DNA of 64,000 nucleotides from JAFAZJ01 sp050183765 (GTDB lineage: Bacteria > Pseudomonadota > Alphaproteobacteria > Reyranellales > Reyranellaceae): assembly GCA_050183765.1 (NCBI GenBank), contig JBFXAZ010000002.1, forward strand, positions 70,933-134,932. Direction: 5' to 3'. Positions 1-8,438 of the stretch are shown here, one piece after another. Within the stretch, counting starts at the first letter, position 1, and each line of letters starts with the position of its first letter. A program made the translations under genes and the position numbers. The notes beneath the pieces were generated by a model. That model saw only the letters and a program-made list of their open reading frames with translations. It was not told the DNA's origin and ran no database searches.

Positions 1-2
1 AG

Positions 3-350
3 GCCGCCGTCGAACGCGCCGAGGCCTTCGTGCCGCACGAGGATTTCGCCGCGCTCGACGCCGCGCAGCGGGCGAGCGACCGGCGCCTGCTGGCGTTCTG
101 CGACGGGCTGACCGCGGAGAAGCTCGCGGTGCCCGTCGTGATGAAGCGGCCGGGCCGCGAAGCGCCCGTCGAACGCGTCGAGGACGTGCTGACCCATCTC
201 TTCGTCCACCAGATCCATCATCGCGGCCAAGCGCATGCGATGCTGTCGGGCACCTCGGTGAAGCCGCCGCAGCTCGACGAGTTCTTCATGCGCGACGAGC
301 TCGCGTTGCGCCGCGACGAGTTGCGCGCGCTCGGCCTGCCGGAACGGTAG
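3..350 (+). CDS. DinB-like protein, 3' part only
   Basis: The frame is open to the left edge of the window, so the gene starts upstream and only about 115 C-terminal residues are visible. A GTG at position 30 is in frame but the coding sense continues before it. The segment HLFVHQIHHRGQAHAML is the typical DinB/YfiT four-helix-bundle motif, in which spaced histidines bind a divalent metal. Family members are metal-dependent thiol S-transferases or stress proteins; the substrate here cannot be read from the sequence. It converges on murA with only 2 bases between the stop codons. Confidence 0.75.
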   Translation, partial: AAVERAEAFVPHEDFAALDAAQRASDRRLLAFCDGLTAEKLAVPVVMKRPGREAPVERVEDVLTHLFVHQIHHRGQAHAMLSGTSVKPPQLDEFFMRDELALRRDELRALGLPER

Positions 351-352
351 GG

Positions 353-1672
353 TCAGACGCGGTCGATGTCGGCGCCGCAGCCGGCGAGCTTCGCGGTCAT
401 GCCGTCGTAGCCACGATCGAGGTGATCGAGGCCGTCGAGCACCGTTTCGCCGGCCGCGCCCAGTCCGGCGATCACCAGTGCCGCCGCCGCCCGCACGTCG
501 GTGCCGGTGACGGCAGCGGCGCCCAGTGCGGGCACGCCGCGCACCAGCGCGGTTCGCCCGCGCACGATGATGTTGGCGCCCATGCGCCGCAGCTCGTCGA
601 CGTGCCGGAAACGCTGATCGAAGATCGTTTCGGTGATGGCGCTGGCGCCGCGCGCGGTCGCCATCATCGCCATCACGGGTGCCTGCAGGTCGGTGGCGAA
701 TCCGGGATAGGGCTGCGTGGTGAAGTCCACGCCGAGCGTGCCGCTCGCCGCCCGACGCGCGATCACGCCGTTCTCGACGACCTCCATCTCCACGCCCGCC
801 GCAAGCAGCAGGGGACCGGCCGCGCCCAACAGGTCGAGGCGCGCGTTCGTCAGCATGAGCGCGCCGCCGGTGATCGCCGCGGCACAGGCAAGCGTGCCGG
901 TCTCGATGCGATCGGGCATCACCGTGTGCACCGCGCCGGCCAGCGGCCGGCCGCCGTCGATGCTCAGCACATGCGTGTCGAGGCCATCGATGCGCGCGCC
1001 CATGGCGTTCAGGCAGGTCGCAAGGTCGGTGATCTCCGGCTCGCGCGCGGCATTGCGGATGACGGTGCGGCCGTCAGCCAGTACCGCGGCCAGCAGCAGG
1101 TTCTCGGTCGCGCCCACCGAGGGCAGCGGCAGCGCGATCTCGGCGCCCTTCAGGCCACGCGGCGCACGGGCGTGAATCATGCCGCCCTCGAGCTCGACGG
1201 TCGCGCCCATCGCGCGCAGGCCGGCGATGTGGAAGTCGATGCCGCGCAGGCCGATCGCGTCACCGCCGGGCAGCGGCAGGGACGCCTCGCCGCAGCGCGC
1301 CAGCATCGCGCCGAGCAGCAGCACCGAGGCGCGCATGCGCGACACCAGCTCGCGATCGATGTTCTCGGCGTGCACGCGATCGGCGCAGATGGTGAGCGAC
1401 AGCCCGCCAGTGCCGCTCGACCAGCTGAGGTTCGCGCCGAGTCGCTGCAGCAGGGCCGACAGCACCGCGACGTCGAGATTGGCCGGCAGGTTGTGCAGGC
1501 TCACCAGATGCGGCGTCAGCAGCGCGGACACCATCAATGGCAGGGCCGCGTTCTTGGCGCCGCTGATCGGATAGATGCCGACCAGCGGCCGGCCACCGCG
1601 GATATGCAACGTGCGGCCACTGTCGGGCTTCCACCAGGGTGCGGAGATCTGCAGTGCGTTCATCCTGAACAT
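353..1672 (-). CDS. murA: UDP-N-acetylglucosamine 1-carboxyvinyltransferase (MurA) with Asp at the catalytic Cys position
   Basis: 439 residues. MurA transfers enolpyruvate from PEP to UDP-GlcNAc, the first committed step of peptidoglycan synthesis in the cytoplasm. The substrate-binding motif ISGAKNAALP, the ATDLQ segment and the C-terminal DVRAA/DRGY region are all recognisable. The loop that normally reads PGGCAIG reads PGGDAIG, so the residue equivalent to Cys115 of E. coli is Asp138 (codon at 1259-1261). Such Cys-to-Asp enzymes (Mycobacterium, Chlamydia) are active but are not alkylated by fosfomycin. The ATG at 1672 has GGAG four bases upstream; a second ATG at 1663 is possible. A divergent MurA paralogue is the alternative reading. 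Confidence 0.88.
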   Translation of the reverse strand: MFRMNALQISAPWWKPDSGRTLHIRGGRPLVGIYPISGAKNAALPLMVSALLTPHLVSLHNLPANLDVAVLSALLQRLGANLSWSSGTGGLSLTICADRVHAENIDRELVSRMRASVLLLGAMLARCGEASLPLPGGDAIGLRGIDFHIAGLRAMGATVELEGGMIHARAPRGLKGAEIALPLPSVGATENLLLAAVLADGRTVIRNAAREPEITDLATCLNAMGARIDGLDTHVLSIDGGRPLAGAVHTVMPDRIETGTLACAAAITGGALMLTNARLDLLGAAGPLLLAAGVEMEVVENGVIARRAASGTLGVDFTTQPYPGFATDLQAPVMAMMATARGASAITETIFDQRFRHVDELRRMGANIIVRGRTALVRGVPALGAAAVTGTDVRAAAALVIAGLGAAGETVLDGLDHLDRGYDGMTAKLAGCGADIDRV

Positions 1673-1922
1673 GATACTCCGTCCGCGACGGCACGTCGCT
1701 TGACCCGGCGCCGGTCACGTGAGACAAGCAGGCCGCTGCCACAGCAGCCTTGAGCATTCAGCCGCGTGAGCGCCGACACTGATCGGCCGTCCAGCTGGAT
1801 ACAAACAATCAAGAAGCCAGCCGCCTGACACGCAGGGCGTCTATCGAAAGTTCCACCGGAACGAGCCGCGCCGACTGAATCGGTCGCGCGGGCCGGTGGT
1901 CGCGTTTGAGAAAGTACACTTC

Positions 1923-3335
1923 GTGACAAACTTCACCGACCTTGGTCTCGCCGAGCCGCTGCTGCGCGCGCTGGCGGCCGAGGGCTACACCACGCCCACG
2001 CCGATCCAGGCGCAGGCCATCCCCGACGTCGCCGCCGGCCGCGACCTGCTGGGCATCGCCCAGACCGGCACCGGCAAGACCGCCGCCTTCGCCCTGCCGA
2101 TCCTGCAGCGCCTCGCCGCGTCGCCCAAGCGCGCGCCGCGCGGCGGCTGCCGCGCGCTGATCCTCAGCCCGACGCGCGAGCTCGCCAGCCAGATCGCCGA
2201 GAGCTTCCGCACCTATGGCCGCTTCCTGCGCCTGTCGGTCGCGACGATCTTCGGCGGCGTCGGCTACGGGCCGCAGACCCGCGCCCTGCAGGGCGGCGTC
2301 GACATCCTGGTCGCCACGCCGGGCCGCCTGATCGATCACCTCGAGCAGCGCACGGCGCGGCTCGACCAGGTCGAGATCTTCGTGCTCGACGAGGCCGACC
2401 AGATGCTCGATCTCGGCTTCATCAAGCCGATCCGCCAGCTGGTGCGCTGCCTGCCGGCCAAGCGGCAGAACCTGTTCTTCTCGGCCACCATGCCGAGGGA
2501 AATCGGCCTCCTCGCCGACGAGCTGCTGCACGAGCCGGCGCGCGTCGCCGTCACGCCCGTGGCGACGACCGTCGAGAAGGTCGACCAGCGCGTGATCCTG
2601 TTGGAGACCGCGCAGAAGCGCGAGATGCTGGTCGAGCTGCTGCGCGACCCGACGATGGAGCGCGTGCTGGTCTTCACCCGCACCAAGCACGGCGCCGACA
2701 AGGTCGTGCGCGTGCTCGCCTCCGCCGGCATCGAGTCCGCGGCCATCCACGGCAACAAGAGCCAGGGCCAGCGCGAGCGCGCGCTGGGCGGCTTCCGCGA
2801 CGGCACCTGCCGTGCCCTGATCGCCACCGACATCGCCGCGCGCGGCATCGACGTCGAGGGCGTGACGCATGTCGTGAACTTCGACCTGCCCAATATCCCC
2901 GAGAGCTACGTGCACCGCATCGGCCGCACGGCGCGTGCCGGCGCCGCAGGTATCGCCATCTCGTTCTGCGACCACGAGGAGCGCGCCTATCTGCGCGACA
3001 TCGAGCGTACCATCCGCATGACCATCGCGCGCACCGACCGCACAGGCGCGCCGGTGGCCGCGCCGGAGCCGGGCGCGCGCGAGCAGGTCCAGCGCCCGAA
3101 GCAGCACAGGCGGCCGCAGAACCAGCCGCGTCGCCACGGCGGCCACGGCAAGCAGGGCCCTTCGCACCAGCACAGCCACAAGCACGGCCGGTCCGAACGC
3201 GCGGACGCGCCGCGCGAGCAGCAGGCTCGCGGCCAGGCTCACGCCGAGCCCCGCCGCGAGGGCAGTCACGCTCTGAGCGGCATGGCCTTCATGCGCGGCG
3301 AAGGTCGTCAGCGCGTCGCTGGTCGCCCGCGCTGA
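1923..3335 (+). CDS. DEAD-box ATP-dependent RNA helicase (RhlE-like)
   Basis: 470 residues from a GTG at 1923, chosen because GAGAAAG lies eight bases upstream; an in-frame GTG at 1896 would add nine residues. The two RecA-like helicase domains are complete: motif I AQTGTGKT (Lys about residue 52), motif II DEAD (156-159), motif III SAT (187-189) and motif VI HRIGRTARAG (331 onward). The last 110 residues are basic and rich in Arg, Gln and His, a typical RNA-binding tail. The protein should unwind short RNA duplexes in ribosome assembly or RNA decay. Its 3' end overlaps the opposite gene by 28 bases. Confidence 0.9.
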   Translation: MTNFTDLGLAEPLLRALAAEGYTTPTPIQAQAIPDVAAGRDLLGIAQTGTGKTAAFALPILQRLAASPKRAPRGGCRALILSPTRELASQIAESFRTYGRFLRLSVATIFGGVGYGPQTRALQGGVDILVATPGRLIDHLEQRTARLDQVEIFVLDEADQMLDLGFIKPIRQLVRCLPAKRQNLFFSATMPREIGLLADELLHEPARVAVTPVATTVEKVDQRVILLETAQKREMLVELLRDPTMERVLVFTRTKHGADKVVRVLASAGIESAAIHGNKSQGQRERALGGFRDGTCRALIATDIAARGIDVEGVTHVVNFDLPNIPESYVHRIGRTARAGAAGIAISFCDHEERAYLRDIERTIRMTIARTDRTGAPVAAPEPGAREQVQRPKQHRRPQNQPRRHGGHGKQGPSHQHSHKHGRSERADAPREQQARGQAHAEPRREGSHALSGMAFMRGEGRQRVAGRPR

Positions 3336-4438
3336 CGCTTCGCCGTCGGCTTGACCGACGGCGCCTTCCGGGGCGGTTTCGGCGGCGGCGGCTCGGGCTT
3401 CATGCGATAGCCCGGCGTCGCCACCAGGATCGTCTTGACGGGTTCGTGCGGCGGGCCTTCGAGCACGAAGCGCTTGTGCCGCTCGATGCTGCCCGAATCG
3501 ACGAACACTGCGTTGCCGCGCGAGAACCGCGCCGGCAGCGCGGTCGTGCTGGCGATCCGGCGTCTCGCCAGCATGCCGCGCAGCTTCGCCTGATTGGACG
3601 CCGTCGACTCGGTGTACAGGCTGGCGAGGAAGGTGCGCGAGCGCGCGCCGGCGAACCAGCGGGCGAACTTGTCCTCCTCGTCGTAGAGCGCGTCGAGCAG
3701 CACCAGGCTGTGCATGCGATGCGCCGCGCCGCCGCGCGCCAGCACGAAGGCGGCCGGCTTGTAGCCGCCGCTGAACGCCACCAGCATCACAGGCGCCTTG
3801 TTGAACACGCCCGACAACCAGCGCAGGCTGGCGCCGCGCGGCGTCATGACCTGCGCGAGCTTCGCCGACGCCTCGTCGATGAAGCGGGCGAAGGCGCCTG
3901 GTCGCAGGAACTTGCCCGGGCTCGAATCGGCCGCGTCATAGGCGAATTGCGGCGCCACCAGCACGGCGTTGGCGCCCGATTCCGCAATCTGGCGCGGCAG
4001 GTCGGCGTCGACCGTCACCGTGCGCTCGATGATCGAGCCGTGGCCGTGGAAGAACACCACCATCAGCGCCGGCCGGCGCGGGTCGAACCCGGCGGGCACA
4101 TGCAGCAGCACGCGATTGTCGCCGAACGTCGTGCCTTCCCACAGCACGTCGCCCGACAGCGTGCGGTGACCGCGGCGCTTCAGCCCGTCGACGATGTCGT
4201 AGAAGGGACGGCGGCCGTCCTCGCCCACGCCGCTGTAGGGAAACGGCCCGTACCTGAAGGCCTCGAGGCGCGTCATCGGCGTCTTGACGATCGCCAGCGG
4301 GTCGATCGCCGGCGGCTTGGCCTCGCGATAGCCGGGCGGCCGCGTCTTGGATGGCTTCGCCGAAGCGCCGTCGGTCAGGCCACCGACGAGCAGACCGGCG
4401 GCCGCCGCGATCAGCGCGCGTCGGGTGCCGGCCGCCAT
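3308..4438 (-). CDS. Exported alpha/beta-hydrolase-like protein
   Basis: 376 residues from the ATG at 4438, five bases after the stop of the upstream gene, so the two are probably co-transcribed. The N-terminus (RRALIAAAAGLLVGG) looks like a signal peptide, possibly Tat-type because of the paired Arg. FFHGHGS resembles the oxyanion region of esterases and VAFSGGY could hold the nucleophile Ser in a loose G-x-S-x-G context. The C-terminus is Pro/Lys/Arg-rich. I infer a periplasmic esterase or peptidase-like hydrolase with no assignable substrate. Confidence 0.65.
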   Translation of the reverse strand: MAAGTRRALIAAAAGLLVGGLTDGASAKPSKTRPPGYREAKPPAIDPLAIVKTPMTRLEAFRYGPFPYSGVGEDGRRPFYDIVDGLKRRGHRTLSGDVLWEGTTFGDNRVLLHVPAGFDPRRPALMVVFFHGHGSIIERTVTVDADLPRQIAESGANAVLVAPQFAYDAADSSPGKFLRPGAFARFIDEASAKLAQVMTPRGASLRWLSGVFNKAPVMLVAFSGGYKPAAFVLARGGAAHRMHSLVLLDALYDEEDKFARWFAGARSRTFLASLYTESTASNQAKLRGMLARRRIASTTALPARFSRGNAVFVDSGSIERHKRFVLEGPPHEPVKTILVATPGYRMKPEPPPPKPPRKAPSVKPTAKRQRGRPATR

Positions 4439-4442
4439 GGCG

Positions 4443-7067
4443 CTACGCGGCTGCCGGCCGCCCGGGCAGGGGCAGCAGCACGCGGAAGAAGGCCGGCAGC
4501 GCCACGACATAGGCGACGGCACCCACCAGCACGACGGCCGGCAGGCCGAACGAGGTGGCGATGACCGGCACCAGCGCGGCGCCGAGCACCGAGAAGCTGC
4601 CGTTGATGCCCCAGGCCCACAGGAACATGTGGTCCTTGCCCAGCCGCGCCAGCAGGGTCATCGCCGTCGGCATCGGGAAGCCCATCAGGAAGGCGGGCGG
4701 GAAGATCAGCGCCAGGCAGGCGACGATGCGCAGCACGTAAGGCCAGGTGCCGATGATGTCGAGCACCGGGTCGAGCAGGAAGGCATAGGCGGCGAGGATC
4801 GCGCCGATGGCGAGGAACACCTTTGGCATCACCGATCGCGCCCGATCGAGGAAGCGTTCCGACACGAAGCTGCCCAGGCCGGAGAACACCAGCATGCCGG
4901 TGATCAGCACCGAGGCGGAGACCGTCGGGTTGCTCAGCGCCAGGATGAAATGGCTGATCATCCCGACCTCGACGATGATGTAGCCCAGCCCCAGGCACAG
5001 GAAGTAGATCATCGTGCCGAACTTGCCGGGATAGCGGCAGAAGATCGTGCGCCAGCCGAACACCACCGGGAACGACACCAGCGACAGCGCCGCGATCGCA
5101 GCGATGCCGAGCGTCGCCCACAGCAGCAGGTAGCCCCACTCGTCCTGCACCGTCTCGAGCCGGTCGCTGAAGGCCCAGAGATCCTTCACCTTGATGTAGG
5201 CGGCGAAGTACGGCTGGTGGTTGGTCAGGATGCGCGTGTCGAAGACGTAGGCCTCGGCGATCTTGTCCCAGCCGCCGAAGATCAGGTGCTGCCAGGCGAC
5301 GCGGCCCAGGATCGTCGCCGGCACGACGGGCGGCTTGTCGGGATCGGCGGCCGGGGTCGGCTCCGGATCCTTGCCCTCGGGGTCGCCCTGCAGGCCGGTG
5401 CCGAAGAACTGCTCGCGATAGCCCTTCAGCGTCTCGGCGCGCGGACCGTCGTCGTAGGCGATGCCGGGAAAGTAGATCTCGTCGAACGACATCAGGCGCG
5501 AGTGCTTGCGCAGCGCCTCGATCTCCTCGGGCGTGAAGTCGCCGCGCTTGTAGAGCACGGTCGCGGTCGACAGATAGGTCGAGGTCGCGAAGAAGCGCCC
5601 CTTGACCTCGCCGCCGTCGATGTCGCGGGCCGCGGCCACCATCGTGGCGTAGAGCTTCAGCACCGACTTCGGCGGCTCCTCCTTGTTCCAGAGCGTCACC
5701 GACAGCAGTCCGCCGGGCTTCAGCACGCGCATGTAGTTGCGCATCGCCTCGCGCGTGTAGCCGAACTTCTCGACGATCGGGAAGCCGCCGGGAGAGGAGA
5801 GGCCGGCGGAGTCCGCGAGGCTGAGATCGACGACGTCGAAGCGCTTGGTCGTGCCGGCGGCGTAGAGGCGGCCGTCATAGTCGATCACCTCGACGCCCTT
5901 CTCGCGCAGGATGTCGCTGGTGAAGCGGCGCAACGGCGTGTCGTCGAGGAAGGCGTTCAGCAGCATCGGGTTGCCTTCGGCCACCGTCACGCTCCTAGCG
6001 CCGGAGCGCAGCGCCACCTTGGTCGAGATGCCGCCGCCGAACTGCACGACGAAGACGTCGGGGTCCTTCTTCAGGACGAAGGGGTAGTACATCGGCAGGA
6101 AGCGGAAATAGCCGATCTCGTCGGGCGGCAGGTCCTTCATCACGCCGATCGGGCCTTCGCTGTCGAGGTAGAGGCCGAGATAGGCGTTGCTCGGCATCTT
6201 CGGCAGGTTGAAGCCGGCGTTGTCGCTGAGTCCCGGCGCGAAGTGCAGGTAGGAGGAGGAATAGACCTCCATGAAGCCGAACGGCGAGGTCGTCATGTAG
6301 ACGCGCTTGGCGTCGGGGAAGTTGCGCGCGTAGGACACGCCCTTGTAGTCGGAGACATAGAGCTTGGGGATGCCCAGTGCCGCGGGCAGCAGGAAATGGG
6401 CGGCGACGGAGAGCACCGCCACGACCACCGCGAACGCGGCGCCGCGCATGTCGCGCACGGCGACGAACCACAGCACGGCGCCCACCAGCCACAGCGCCAG
6501 CGGCGCGACGACCAGGTCCTCCGGCGTGAAGACGTACATCGCCAGCAGGAACAGCAGGCCGCAGCCGCCGGAGCCCGCGAGGTCGGCGAAGTAGACCCGG
6601 TTGAAGGTCTTCTGCGCCTTCAGGAACACCACGCCGAGATAGAAGGCGCCGCACAGGAACGGCAGGAAGTAGAGGATGAAGTTGGCGAACAGCCGCCACT
6701 TCTGCATCGGGTCGGAAACCAGGAAGATGGCGTTGAACGGCACCATCTGCGCCACCAGGCTCGAGGCCACCATCATCGGCCCGAACAGCAGCAGCGCCAC
6801 CTTCACCGTGCCGCGCCAGTGGCGCTCGAACCACGTCTTGCCGACGCACATGATCGCGCTGGTGAGGCCGAAGCCGAACATCGCCAGGCTGACCACCAGC
6901 GAGCCGAAATGCGCCCAGCTGCCGACCGAGAACAGGCGCATGATGCCGATCTGCAGGGCGATGATGCTGCCGGCCACCAGGCCGACCGACAGGTAGAAGC
7001 TGAGCGTCGGTCGATTATCGAAATCGACCTCGGCATACGAACGGGCGGCGCTGGCCATATCAGGCAA
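4443..7067 (-). CDS. Membrane-embedded spermidine-synthase-like protein
   Basis: 874 residues. About six hydrophobic segments at the N-terminus (residues 20-220) and about seven at the C-terminus (640-865) flank a soluble Rossmann-like methyltransferase/aminopropyltransferase fold. The glycine-rich loop VVQFGGGISTK and the acidic strand end VAEGNP mark the nucleotide-binding part. This is the architecture of the large membrane-bound spermidine synthase-like family, much larger than soluble SpeE (about 290 residues). The usual catalytic Asp pair is not clear (LSLADS), so real aminopropyl transfer is uncertain. The gene sits upstream of, and almost touches, the hydrolase at 3308-4438. Confidence 0.75.
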   Translation of the reverse strand: MPDMASAARSYAEVDFDNRPTLSFYLSVGLVAGSIIALQIGIMRLFSVGSWAHFGSLVVSLAMFGFGLTSAIMCVGKTWFERHWRGTVKVALLLFGPMMVASSLVAQMVPFNAIFLVSDPMQKWRLFANFILYFLPFLCGAFYLGVVFLKAQKTFNRVYFADLAGSGGCGLLFLLAMYVFTPEDLVVAPLALWLVGAVLWFVAVRDMRGAAFAVVVAVLSVAAHFLLPAALGIPKLYVSDYKGVSYARNFPDAKRVYMTTSPFGFMEVYSSSYLHFAPGLSDNAGFNLPKMPSNAYLGLYLDSEGPIGVMKDLPPDEIGYFRFLPMYYPFVLKKDPDVFVVQFGGGISTKVALRSGARSVTVAEGNPMLLNAFLDDTPLRRFTSDILREKGVEVIDYDGRLYAAGTTKRFDVVDLSLADSAGLSSPGGFPIVEKFGYTREAMRNYMRVLKPGGLLSVTLWNKEEPPKSVLKLYATMVAAARDIDGGEVKGRFFATSTYLSTATVLYKRGDFTPEEIEALRKHSRLMSFDEIYFPGIAYDDGPRAETLKGYREQFFGTGLQGDPEGKDPEPTPAADPDKPPVVPATILGRVAWQHLIFGGWDKIAEAYVFDTRILTNHQPYFAAYIKVKDLWAFSDRLETVQDEWGYLLLWATLGIAAIAALSLVSFPVVFGWRTIFCRYPGKFGTMIYFLCLGLGYIIVEVGMISHFILALSNPTVSASVLITGMLVFSGLGSFVSERFLDRARSVMPKVFLAIGAILAAYAFLLDPVLDIIGTWPYVLRIVACLALIFPPAFLMGFPMPTAMTLLARLGKDHMFLWAWGINGSFSVLGAALVPVIATSFGLPAVVLVGAVAYVVALPAFFRVLLPLPGRPAAA

Positions 7068-7128
7068 ATCCGGTTTCTTGGTTGGCCGGCGTGTGCGCCG
7101 GCTCGAGGGGGCGAACTACAAAGCGAAA

Positions 7129-7160
7129 GCCCCCGTCACCGCCTGGGACGGTACGGGGGC
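7129..7160 (-). terminator. Rho-independent terminator after the isoaspartyl methyltransferase gene
   Basis: GCCCCCGT at 7129-7136 pairs perfectly with ACGGGGGC at 7153-7160. On the minus strand the hairpin is followed by TTTCGCTTTGT. It lies 20 bases after the stop codon at 7181 and separates that gene from the spermidine-synthase-like gene that starts at 7067. Confidence 0.8.
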
Positions 7161-7180
7161 CCGCGACATCAACTCAGGCG

Positions 7181-8056
7181 TCAGCGGTTGTGCGAGCCCT
7201 TGACCTGGCCGTCGACCAGCTTGGTGAACGGCACGAAGGGCACGATCTTGCCGCCGTAGATGTCCTCGCGGGTCATCGTCACGGTGCCGTCGGCGGCCTT
7301 CTTCTTGACCATCTTGATCACGCGCTGCGCGCCGGGCGGGCCGACCGGGATGACGATGATGCCATCGTCCCGGAGCTGCTTGAGCAGCTCCGGCGGCACG
7401 TGGTCGATGCCGCAGGTGACGATGATCTTGTCGAACGGCGCATGCTCGGCCCAGCCGTAGTAGCCGTCGGACTGCTTGGTGGTGATGTGCTTGAACGCGA
7501 CGTAGCCGTTGGCGATCGCCCGGTCGTAGACGCCGCGCGTGCGGACGGCCAGCGGTGCGATGATCTCGATCGAGTACACCTTGTCGGTCAGGTACGACAG
7601 GATGCCCGACTGGGTGCCCGAGCCGGTGCCGATCTCCAGCACCTTCTCGCCCGGCTTGACGTCGAGCACGTCGGTCATGCGGCTCTGCAGGTGCGGGCCG
7701 GACATGGTGACGCCGTAGCCCATGTCGAGGAAGGCGTGCTCGTAGCCGCGCTCCTTCACGGGCGGGTTCCCGGCGGCGAAGACCTCGCGCGGCGTCAGCA
7801 GGAAGGCGCGGCGCATCTTGTCGGTCTTGATGTCGCCGACCCGCACGGCCGCCACGTAGCGGTCCCAGCGCTGGCCGAGCCACTTTTCGCTCTCGCCGCG
7901 GTTCGTCTTCATCCACTCGATGTAGCTGGCGCGGTTCAGCGTGGTGGGATCGGGAAGCTGCGCGGGCGTGACCGGCTTGATCTGCTGCGCCGTCGCCGCG
8001 CCCGCGACGATGAGCGCAACCAGCGCGACCGCGATTGTCTTGAGGGAGCGCCACAT
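7181..8056 (-). CDS. Protein-L-isoaspartate O-methyltransferase-like protein with a signal peptide
   Basis: 291 residues from the ATG at 8056, which has CAGGAG nine bases upstream. The motif VLEIGTGSGTQSGIL is the AdoMet-binding motif I of the PCMT family, and the flanking SRMTDVL and VTCGIDHVP segments agree. Cytoplasmic PCMT repairs isoaspartyl damage and is usually 210-220 residues. Here a 25-residue hydrophobic leader ending ATAQQ looks like a cleavable signal peptide, followed by a 70-residue extension. Export would separate the enzyme from its AdoMet supply, so it may be membrane-tethered or have changed function. Confidence 0.78.
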   Translation of the reverse strand: MWRSLKTIAVALVALIVAGAATAQQIKPVTPAQLPDPTTLNRASYIEWMKTNRGESEKWLGQRWDRYVAAVRVGDIKTDKMRRAFLLTPREVFAAGNPPVKERGYEHAFLDMGYGVTMSGPHLQSRMTDVLDVKPGEKVLEIGTGSGTQSGILSYLTDKVYSIEIIAPLAVRTRGVYDRAIANGYVAFKHITTKQSDGYYGWAEHAPFDKIIVTCGIDHVPPELLKQLRDDGIIVIPVGPPGAQRVIKMVKKKAADGTVTMTREDIYGGKIVPFVPFTKLVDGQVKGSHNR

Positions 8057-8438
8057 GGGCGGAGGCTCCTGTTGAGGAAGAAGGGGCAACCGGCGGGTCG
8101 GTCTTGCGAAACCGTCACGAATCGTGGCCCGCCAGCGATCCACGATGTACGGCAGACGCGGCCGCTTATCCAGCGGATTTGCGGTCGCATGGACAGGAAG
8201 TGAACGCCGGAAATCGATGCCGTCAACGGTCGCGGCCGGGCCGTATTGGCAGCCGTTCTCGCCCGTCCCGCCGAAGGCCGTCGTCCTGCGCAGTGATTCC
8301 CCCCTTGGTGCGTACCATCCGTCATCTTCAGCAGAATTGGGGCGGTTCGGTGGTGGCGGACGACAAATCCGGTGCAGCCGGCGCCGAGCGGCCCGGATTG
8401 GCGTCATTTTCCGGCTTCGGCGGTCGGGACCGAGAGCC
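8057..8438. other. 382-base intergenic region without a convincing gene
   Basis: This gap lies upstream of the methyltransferase gene and downstream of the ligase gene, both on the minus strand. It must contain the methyltransferase promoter, but I cannot point to a clear -35/-10 pair. The only structure noted is the short inverted repeat CACGAATCGTG at about 8115-8125. Open frames crossing it lack a start with a ribosome binding site or any recognisable protein. Confidence 0.5.

Noticed and set aside
4347..7259. Open plus-strand frame of 970 codons antisense to the spermidine-synthase-like gene
   Set aside because: Rich in His/Arg/Glu/Gln without motifs; the opposite strand has clear membrane and Rossmann motifs.
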